From Gemmatimonadota bacterium (GTDB lineage Bacteria > Gemmatimonadota > Gemmatimonadetes > Longimicrobiales > Longimicrobiaceae): a stretch of DNA of 13,074 bases. This document shows positions 5,617 through 11,250 of the stretch, one piece after another; position 1 is the stretch's first letter, and each line of letters opens with the position of its first letter. The notes beneath the pieces were generated by a model that saw only the letters and a program-made list of their open reading frames with translations, was not told the origin of the DNA and searched no databases. Location: NCBI GenBank assembly GCA_019348265.1, contig JAHWJV010000048.1:1-13074 (forward strand). The letters are read 5' to 3'. Position numbers and translations under genes: made by a program.

Positions 5617-6404
5617 GCGACCTTCGCCTCCAGCCATTCGTGGACCAATCCGTTGGTCGCGAGTATCCGTCCCGTCTGGATCGGGTCGCGTACGTCGCCG
5701 GGCCAGCCGGTGACGCGGCCGCCACCCTCGGTGACCATGAGGATGCCGGCCGCGATGTCCCAGGGCGCGACGCCGATCTCGAAGTAGCCGTCGTGGCGAC
5801 CGCAGGCGACGAAGGCGAGGTCGAGGGCGGCGGAGCCGGCGCGGCGGATGTCGTGGGCTCCGAGCATGACTTCGGCAACGAGGCGGAAGTACGTCTCGGG
5901 GTCGCCTTTGCCAGCCTTGAAGGGGAAGCCGGTGGCGAACAGCGCGCCGCTGCCACGGTTGACCGCGCTCACCTTCACGGGCTCGTCGTTGAGCCAGACG
6001 CCGCCGCCGCGGGCGGCATGGTACACCTCGCCAAGGAAGGGGGCGTGAATCACGCCTGCCGCGGGACCTTCCTCGTCGAAGAACGCGATGCTGACGCAGG
6101 CGAACGGGTGCCCGTGAACGTAGTTCGCGGTACCGTCCACCGGGTCGATAATCCAGCTCCGGCCGGCCACTTCGGTGGTACCGGAGAACTCCTCGCCGAT
6201 CAGGGTGTCGTCCGGAAAGTGCCGGCGGATGTGGGTGGTGATGGCGCGCTCCGCCGCTTCGTCCACCTCGGTGACCAGGTCCGCCCTGCCCTTTTCGCGC
6301 ACCTCGTCGGCACCGGAGCGCGCGGTGAGCAGCACCGCCGCTTCGCGGGCCGCGGCGAGCGCCACCTCGAGCTCGGCGGCGAAGGGCATCGCGCTTCGTT
6401 TCAT
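5592..6404 (-). CDS. Inositol monophosphatase family protein
   Basis: Mg-dependent phosphatase of the IMPase/SuhB family, acting on inositol monophosphate or a similar sugar or nucleotide phosphate; the substrate cannot be read from sequence. At 270 aa it is normal in length. The metal-site motifs are intact: GEEFSG (70-75, E71), IIDPVDGTANYVHG (85-98, D87 and D90) and PWDIAAG (214-220, D216). The start ATG at 6404 overlaps the stop of the upstream EamA gene in ATGA, implying coupling; an alternative ATG lies five codons in. A longer frame upstream is only a shadow of the EamA gene. The last residues, NYELYEL, are encoded by a heptamer array, so the natural C-terminus appears to have been rewritten by the repeat. 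Confidence 0.92.
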   Translation of the reverse strand: MKRSAMPFAAELEVALAAAREAAVLLTARSGADEVREKGRADLVTEVDEAAERAITTHIRRHFPDDTLIGEEFSGTTEVAGRSWIIDPVDGTANYVHGHPFACVSIAFFDEEGPAAGVIHAPFLGEVYHAARGGGVWLNDEPVKVSAVNRGSGALFATGFPFKAGKGDPETYFRLVAEVMLGAHDIRRAGSAALDLAFVACGRHDGYFEIGVAPWDIAAGILMVTEGGGRVTGWPGDVRDPIQTGRILATNGLVHEWLEAKVANYELYEL

Positions 6405-7318
6405 CGGCTGTTCGATTGGATCGCTTCGGAGCCGGCGTCGTCCGCGGCGGGGGCGGGGGGCACCGGGCCGGCGTGCAGCCGCCCGAGCAGCAGCGTGCTT
6501 CCGAGGATGATGCTCGCACCCAGGATCACCCAGGCGTCCGGCAGCTCGCGGAAGAAGACGCCCCCCCAGATCGCCGCGAACACCACCTGCATGTAGGCCG
6601 CCCCCGTCGCTCGGCCGGCCGGCTCCAGCTGGAGACCGCGCGTCAGATACACCTGCCCCGCCTGTGCGGCCATGCCGATCCCCAGCAGCAGCAGCCACTC
6701 GCGCGCGGTGGGCCACACCGCGACGGCGATGGTCCCGGGGACCGCCGCCGGGACGGTCACCAGGGTGAAGTAGTAGATGATGGTGAGCGGGTGCTCGGTG
6801 CGTGACAGTTTCCGCACCATGACGTACGCCGCCGCGCTCATCATCGCGCCGGAGAGCGCGACTCCCACCGCGAACAGGTCGAGCCGCGCCGATTCCGAGC
6901 CGAACAGAAAGCTGGGGCGGGCGATCACCACGACCCCGACCAGGCTGCAGAGCACGAGCAGCACCTCGATCGCGCGCATCCGCTCCTTGAGAAACCAGGC
7001 CGCGAGCAGGGCGGTCCACACGGGATTCGTGTACTGCAGGACCGTCGCATCGGCGAGCGGGAGGTGCACGACGGCGTAGTAGAGACAGCTCAGCGCGGCG
7101 AAGCCGAAAAGCCCCCGGAGCATGAGCATGATCGGCCGGGACCCGCGCATGTTCACGCCCGCGCGTCGGACCATCATCCACGAAAATGCGAGGGTGAGCA
7201 CCCCACGGATCAGCACGATCTCCTGGTTGGGCAGGCGCGCGCCGGCCATCTTCACGAACAGCGTCATGACGCTGAAGAAGAAGGCCCCGAGGACCATGAA
7301 TCGGATTCCCGGAGTCAT
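6401..7318 (-). CDS. EamA-domain (DMT superfamily) transporter
   Basis: A 305-aa inner-membrane protein with about ten hydrophobic helices in two EamA halves, the standard size for drug/metabolite exporters (RhaT/YdcZ-like). The first half runs from MTPGIRFMVLGAFFFS to about residue 140 and carries YYAVVHLPLADATVLQYTNP, a typical DMT signature; the second has the parallel TRGLQLEPAGRATGAAYMQV. Between the halves is a short loop near ARPSFLFGSES. The C-terminal tail is Pro/Ala-rich and polar. Substrate unknown. It is the first gene of a two-gene unit with the phosphatase (4-nt overlap). Before the ATG is only a GGGG run. A TAATAT box at 7383-7378 on the minus strand could be its promoter. Confidence 0.88.
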   Translation of the reverse strand: MTPGIRFMVLGAFFFSVMTLFVKMAGARLPNQEIVLIRGVLTLAFSWMMVRRAGVNMRGSRPIMLMLRGLFGFAALSCLYYAVVHLPLADATVLQYTNPVWTALLAAWFLKERMRAIEVLLVLCSLVGVVVIARPSFLFGSESARLDLFAVGVALSGAMMSAAAYVMVRKLSRTEHPLTIIYYFTLVTVPAAVPGTIAVAVWPTAREWLLLLGIGMAAQAGQVYLTRGLQLEPAGRATGAAYMQVVFAAIWGGVFFRELPDAWVILGASIILGSTLLLGRLHAGPVPPAPAADDAGSEAIQSNSR

Positions 7319-7376
7319 CCCCGGCGCCGGGGTCGCCGTCGTCGGCCGCCGGGGACCTCCGCTTCTCGTGCAGGCA

Positions 7377-7383
7377 TATATTA
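7377..7383. promoter_or_regulatory. Possible divergent -10 region between EamA and POT genes
   Basis: An isolated AT-rich stretch, CATATATTAG (7375-7384), reads TATATT on the plus strand and TAATAT on the minus strand. Both are acceptable -10 hexamers about 50-60 nt from the two divergent start codons. The -35 positions are poor matches on both strands. The overlap would make the two transcripts compete for the same segment. Confidence 0.35.
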
Positions 7384-7432
7384 GCTCCCCGTTCGTGCGC
7401 GCCGGGCCGAATCTGGCCGCACCCGAGGCGGA

Positions 7433-9106
7433 ATGCTAGCTTTGCCGGACACACCGTACACCCGCACCGAGCGCTCCATGACCAAAGACCCGAACTCGGA
7501 GTTCGCGAGCCACGACGCGACGTTGCTGCTGCACCCGCACGGGTCGCAGGGACGGGCTCCGCAACAGGGCGGTTTCTTCGGCCATCCCAAGGGGTTGCAG
7601 ACCCTCTTCTTCTCGGAGATGTGGGAGCGCTTCTCGTACTACGGTCTGCGGCCGCTCCTGGTCCTGTTCATGGCCGCGGCGCTGGCGGACGGCGGCTTCG
7701 GATTCCCACGCGACCAGGCGTCGGCCATCGTGGGGATCTACGGGGCGTGCGTCTACCTCGCCTCGCTACCCGGCGGCTGGGTCGCGGACCGGCTCCTGGG
7801 GCTGCGCCGCGCCATCCTGATCGGCGCCGTGCTGATCACCACCGGCCACCTCTGCATCGGCCTCTCGGGGCTTGCGGGACAGGGCGGAAAGCTCCCGTTC
7901 TTCGTCGGCCTGATCTTCATCGTGATGGGTACCGGGCTGCTGAAGCCGAACATCTCGGCGATCGTCGGCGACCTGTACCCGGAGGGCGGCTCCCGCCGTG
8001 ACGCGGGCTTCTCGATCTTCTACATGGGGATCAACATCGGCGCCTTCGCGGGCCAGCTCATCACCGGCGCCCTCGGCGAGCTGGTGGGGTGGCACTACGG
8101 CTTCGGCGCTGCCGGGGTGGGGATGCTCTTCGGTCTGCTCTGGTTCTGGTTCAAGGCGGACAGCACGCTCGGCTCCATTGGGCTGGAGCCCACGCGGCAC
8201 CCGGACCCCGCGGTTCAGGCACGTCAGGAGCGCACCATTAAGCTCTCGCTCGGGATCGGCCTCGGCGTGCTCGCGCTCGTGGTGATCCTGGCCGCCACGG
8301 GCACGCTCGTCATCGATGCCCAGGCGGTGGGCCGCTCGATGACCTACGTGATCCTCTCCATGGTCGTCCTCTTCTTCCTCTACGTCTTCGCCGCGGGCGG
8401 CCTGGACGTGCAGGAGAAGAAGCGCGTGGCGGTCATCTTCCTGCTCTTCCTCTTCGCGATCGTCTTCTGGGGGGCGTTCGAGCAGGCGCCCACCTCGCTG
8501 AACCTCTTCGCGGCGGATTTCACGGACCGCAACATCGGCGGATTCGAGGTCCCGGCAACCTGGTTCCAGTCGGTGAACTCCGCCTTCGTGATCCTGCTGG
8601 CGCCGGTGTTCGCGTGGCTCTGGGTCTCGCTCGGGCGGCGCGGCAAGGACCTCTCCAGCCCCGGGAAATTCTCGCTCGGCCTCTTCTTCGCCGGGCTGGG
8701 CTTCATCATCATGATCTACGCGGCGAACGAGGTGGTCGCGAGCGGCGGGACGCTGAAGGTGTCGCCCTGGTGGCTGATCGGGAGCTACTTCTTCCAGACG
8801 GTCGGCGAGCTCTGCCTCTCGCCGGTAGGGCTCTCCTCGATGACCAAGCTCTCGCCTCGCAAGTACGTCGGGCAGATGATGGGCATCTGGTTCACCGCCT
8901 CGGCTCTCGGCAACCTGATCGGCGGGCTCGTCGGCGGCCACGTCGACCCCGAAAAGCTCGAGGAAATGCCGCGCCTCTTTATCAACACGACGGCGTCCCT
9001 CTTCATCGCCGCCGCCGTCCTAACCCTGCTGATCGTTCCGGTACGGCGGATGATGCAGGGAACAGGGAACAGGGAACAGGGAACAGGGAACGGCCTGCAT
9101 GCCTGA
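7433..9106 (+). CDS. POT/PTR family proton-coupled oligopeptide transporter
   Basis: Inner-membrane symporter that imports di- and tripeptides with protons. The 557-aa length and 12 or more hydrophobic helices fit. The family's proton-coupling motif is present as FFSEMWERFSYYG (in the first helix) and the second signature as FYMGINIGAFAGQL. I give the ATG at 7433 because GAGG lies 4 nt upstream. The ATG at 7478 (MTKDPNSEF...) is a real alternative: the 15 residues before it are unlike the family and weakly biased in codon use, but it has no ribosome site. The last codons are made of five perfect CAGGGAA repeats, giving the tail QGTGNREQGTGNGLHA. This polar tail is not part of the POT fold. 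Confidence 0.93.
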   Translation: MLALPDTPYTRTERSMTKDPNSEFASHDATLLLHPHGSQGRAPQQGGFFGHPKGLQTLFFSEMWERFSYYGLRPLLVLFMAAALADGGFGFPRDQASAIVGIYGACVYLASLPGGWVADRLLGLRRAILIGAVLITTGHLCIGLSGLAGQGGKLPFFVGLIFIVMGTGLLKPNISAIVGDLYPEGGSRRDAGFSIFYMGINIGAFAGQLITGALGELVGWHYGFGAAGVGMLFGLLWFWFKADSTLGSIGLEPTRHPDPAVQARQERTIKLSLGIGLGVLALVVILAATGTLVIDAQAVGRSMTYVILSMVVLFFLYVFAAGGLDVQEKKRVAVIFLLFLFAIVFWGAFEQAPTSLNLFAADFTDRNIGGFEVPATWFQSVNSAFVILLAPVFAWLWVSLGRRGKDLSSPGKFSLGLFFAGLGFIIMIYAANEVVASGGTLKVSPWWLIGSYFFQTVGELCLSPVGLSSMTKLSPRKYVGQMMGIWFTASALGNLIGGLVGGHVDPEKLEEMPRLFINTTASLFIAAAVLTLLIVPVRRMMQGTGNREQGTGNGLHA

Positions 9107-9175
9107 GCAGGGGAGGAGTCTCCGGCCTGTCGCCTAATCCTCCCGCTGTTCCGTCTTCCTGTTCCGTATCCGTTC
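9056..9175. repeat. Inverted heptamer array, word CAGGGAA (GGAACAG)
   Basis: Left arm: five perfect tandem copies of CAGGGAA at 9056-9090 plus a partial one, inside the POT coding sequence. Right arm: degenerate reverse complements, CTGTTCC (9146-9152), GTCTTCC (9153-9159), TGTTCCG and following units up to the GntR start. The spacer is about 55 nt. Left-arm copies are identical while right-arm copies are decayed, so the left arm was expanded or homogenised more recently. Confidence 0.85.
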
Positions 9176-9544
9176 ATGTTCCACATCGATCCCGCCGACC
9201 CGACCCCCGTCGAAGCTCAGCTGGTGCGCACGGTACGCTCGGCGGTCGCGGCGGGGCTGCTCTCAGCCGGCGATGCACTGCCGACGGTGCGCCATCTGGC
9301 GGTGGAGCTGCGAGTGAACGCGAATGCGGTGGAGCGCGCGTATGCGGCGCTGGCGCGTGAAGGGGTGGTGGTGCTGCGCCCGGGAGTCGGCGTGTTCGTG
9401 AGCGCGTCCGCGCTGGAGGTTGGACCCACTGCGCGTCTCGAGGAGCTCGCCGCGCTCGAGGACACCTTCCTGCGCGAAGCCAGCGCGCTCGGCTTCTCGC
9501 TCGACGAGGTCATCATCCATCTGGATAGCCGCCGCAAAGCCTGA
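9176..9544 (+). CDS. GntR family transcriptional regulator, YtrA subfamily
   Basis: DNA-binding repressor-type protein of 122 aa. It opens with the YtrA-type start MFHIDPADPTPVEAQLVRTV, followed by a winged helix-turn-helix (about residues 12-78) with LPTVRHLAVELRVNANAVE as the helix-turn-helix and GVVVLRPGVGVFV as the wing. A short C-terminal helical segment replaces the large effector domain of other GntR classes, which is normal for YtrA. The slipin gene follows after 7 nt, and GAGGAG overlapping this gene's stop is the slipin's ribosome site. The pair is therefore one unit, and the regulator probably controls that operon. Homology starts at residue 1, yet the ATG has no SD sequence: the right arm of a heptamer array occupies that position. 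Confidence 0.9.
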   Translation: MFHIDPADPTPVEAQLVRTVRSAVAAGLLSAGDALPTVRHLAVELRVNANAVERAYAALAREGVVVLRPGVGVFVSASALEVGPTARLEELAALEDTFLREASALGFSLDEVIIHLDSRRKA

Positions 9545-9551
9545 GGAGACC

Positions 9552-10517
9552 ATGCCGCGCAATGACCTGACGGTCTACAGCTCCAGAGCGCCCGCCGTGA
9601 AGACCCCGCGCGTGAACGTGCTGAGCACGGTGGCGTTCGGGGCGCCCACCGCGCTGGGCGCGCTCACCGGGCTCGCGATGGGGAGCATCTCGGCGTTCTT
9701 CGCCGGGCTCGCGATCGGCGCGGTCGCCTCCATGTCACCGAAGATCGCGCAGCAGTGGGAGCGGGCGGTGGTTCTGCGTCTCGGCCGCTACGTGGGGCTC
9801 CGCGGCCCCGGGCCGTTCTGGGTGATCCCTTTCGTCGACAAGGTGGGGAGCTGGGTGGACCAGCGGACCATCACCAGCAGCTTCGCGGCGGAGGAGACGC
9901 TCACCTCGGATACCGTCCCGGTGAACGTGGACGCAGTTCTCTTCTGGACGGTGTACGACCCGGAGAAGGCGGCGCTGGAGGTGCAGGACTACGCGCAGGC
10001 GGTAAGCTGGGCGGCGCAGACGGGACTGAGGGACATCATCGGACGAACCTCGCTCGCGAACCTCCTGCGTGGCCGCGAGCGAATCGAGGAGGAGCTCAAG
10101 GCGCTGATCGACCAGCGCTCGACTCCCTGGGGCGTCACCGTCCACTCGGTGGAGATGCGGGACATCGTGATCCCCACCTCTCTGCAGGACGCGATGTCGC
10201 GGGAGGCGCAGGCTTCGCGGGAGAAGCAGGCGCGGATCATCCTCGGCGAGGCCGAGGTCGAGATCGCGAACCTCTTCCACGAGGCGGCCCGCGCGTATCA
10301 GAACGATCCGATCGCTCTGCAGCTACGGCAGATGAACATCCTGTACGAGGGGCTGAAGCAGAAGGGCGGGATGATGGTCGTTCCGAGCAGCATCGTCGAC
10401 TCGATGGGACCGTCGGGGACGCTGAGCCTGGCGGCGCTCGCGGGTCAGCAGCGGCAGCGGGACGAGCAGGGGCCTGGCGTGGCGGGAGAGCTGGTGGGGG
10501 AGGGCGAGGGGAGCTGA
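9552..10517 (+). CDS. Slipin (stomatin/SPFH/band 7 family protein)
   Basis: A 321-aa membrane-anchored SPFH protein. Bacterial slipins form oligomers at membrane microdomains and may recruit or protect membrane proteins; the exact role is not established. It has a short basic N-terminus, a hydrophobic region at about 23-60 (one long hairpin or two helices), then the band 7 domain from ERAVVLRLGRYVGLRGPG through SFAAEETLTSDTVPVNVDAV to GVTVHSVEMRDIVIP. A helical segment (SREAQASREKQARIILGEAEVEI) and a family-typical end (MNILYEGLKQKGGMMVVPSS) follow. The last 30 residues are low-complexity Gly/Gln/Glu. Start ATG 9552 is chosen from GAGGAG just upstream; the frame stays open further back only as a shadow of the GntR gene. 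No NfeD partner gene is adjacent. Confidence 0.92.
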   Translation: MPRNDLTVYSSRAPAVKTPRVNVLSTVAFGAPTALGALTGLAMGSISAFFAGLAIGAVASMSPKIAQQWERAVVLRLGRYVGLRGPGPFWVIPFVDKVGSWVDQRTITSSFAAEETLTSDTVPVNVDAVLFWTVYDPEKAALEVQDYAQAVSWAAQTGLRDIIGRTSLANLLRGRERIEEELKALIDQRSTPWGVTVHSVEMRDIVIPTSLQDAMSREAQASREKQARIILGEAEVEIANLFHEAARAYQNDPIALQLRQMNILYEGLKQKGGMMVVPSSIVDSMGPSGTLSLAALAGQQRQRDEQGPGVAGELVGEGEGS

Positions 10518-10532
10518 GCTCGGCGGCTCAGC
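10513..10532. terminator. Hairpin holding both stop codons of convergent genes
   Basis: GCTGAGC (10513-10519), loop TCGGCG, GCTCAGC (10526-10532) form a perfect 7-bp stem. The slipin TGA (10515-10517) lies in one arm and the DUF218 TGA (10528-10530, minus strand) in the other. With only 10 nt between the genes this is the sole candidate for a shared terminator. No T-run follows in either direction. Confidence 0.5.
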
Positions 10533-11250
10533 GGTAAACCCAATTGTGCGCGAACTTCAGGTACTCCTCGAACACGCGGATCAAGCCCTTCTCCGCGCGC
10601 CACCAGTTGTTTGGCGAGAATCCCGGTGTTGGAGCGCCGACCATCATGACCTCGAGCGGGGTCTGATCCAGGGCGCGGCGCAGTGCCCAGCGCGCGCGAC
10701 GGGTGTGAAACCAGCTGGTGACGGCGATGACCCGCCGCGCGTCGCTTCCACGCAGGACCGCGGCAAGAGCCTCCGCCTCTTCCATCGTGCTGGCCACGCC
10801 CTCGCCGGACCGGTAGACGACGATGGCGGAGCGAGGCACCCGGAGGCTTTGCAGCAGCCGCACCGTTACCTCTGTCTCGCCCGGCGTGAGGCCGATCTCC
10901 TCCGGGATCCTCTCAACCTCCATCAGCACGACGCGGGGCGCGAGGCCCTGGTGGTACAGCTCGGCGGCGACCCGCGCGCGCGCGATCCAGTCGCCGCCGA
11001 ACTGGTAGATCAGGTCCGCGGCGGCCGGTTCGTCCCGGACCACCAGGAGGCGCCCGATCCCGGTCAGCAGCGGGACACGCGCGAGCCAGAGCACCAGGAT
11101 GCAACCGAGCGCGACGGCGCCCGCCCGCGCCCACCCCGGGAGTTGCCGTCGACGCGAACGCGTCGGCGCACCAGGATCCTCTTCGACCGCACCCCGCTCG
11201 GGCGACCCCCGGCCCTCTCGCTCCACTTCCTTCCGAGACCGCAGCGTCAA
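10528..11250 (-). CDS. YdcF/ElyC-like DUF218 domain protein
   Basis: About 240 aa: a basic N-terminal segment (TRSRRRQLPGWAR), one membrane helix (AGAVALGCILVLWLA, about residues 45-59), then a DUF218 domain outside. The domain shows ADLIYQFGG, ARVAAELYHQGLAPRVVLM, ASTMEEAEALAAVL, VTSWFHTRRARWALRRAL and the closing FEEYLKFAHNWVYR, all typical of YdcF/SanA/ElyC-type proteins linked to envelope integrity; no reaction is established for most members. The start is uncertain. TTG 11250 overlaps the dehydrogenase stop in TTGA and suggests coupling; GTG 11226 has AAGGAA nearby but too close. Longer readings upstream only shadow the dehydrogenase. It ends head to head with the slipin gene. Confidence 0.8.
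   Translation of the reverse strand: MTLRSRKEVEREGRGSPERGAVEEDPGAPTRSRRRQLPGWARAGAVALGCILVLWLARVPLLTGIGRLLVVRDEPAAADLIYQFGGDWIARARVAAELYHQGLAPRVVLMEVERIPEEIGLTPGETEVTVRLLQSLRVPRSAIVVYRSGEGVASTMEEAEALAAVLRGSDARRVIAVTSWFHTRRARWALRRALDQTPLEVMMVGAPTPGFSPNNWWRAEKGLIRVFEEYLKFAHNWVYR

Noticed and set aside
5592..7454. Single 620-aa minus-strand frame covering both the EamA and phosphatase regions
   Set aside because: Upstream of 6404 it is an out-of-frame shadow of the EamA gene (Gly/Arg/Pro/Ala-rich, no domain). The real phosphatase begins at 6404.
7766..8941. 391-aa minus-strand frame opposite the POT transporter
   Set aside because: Highly charged antisense translation of a membrane protein gene, with no recognisable motifs.
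9056..9175. CRISPR-like array
   Set aside because: Units are 7 bp with no spacers between them, and no cas genes are present; this is a simple heptamer repeat.
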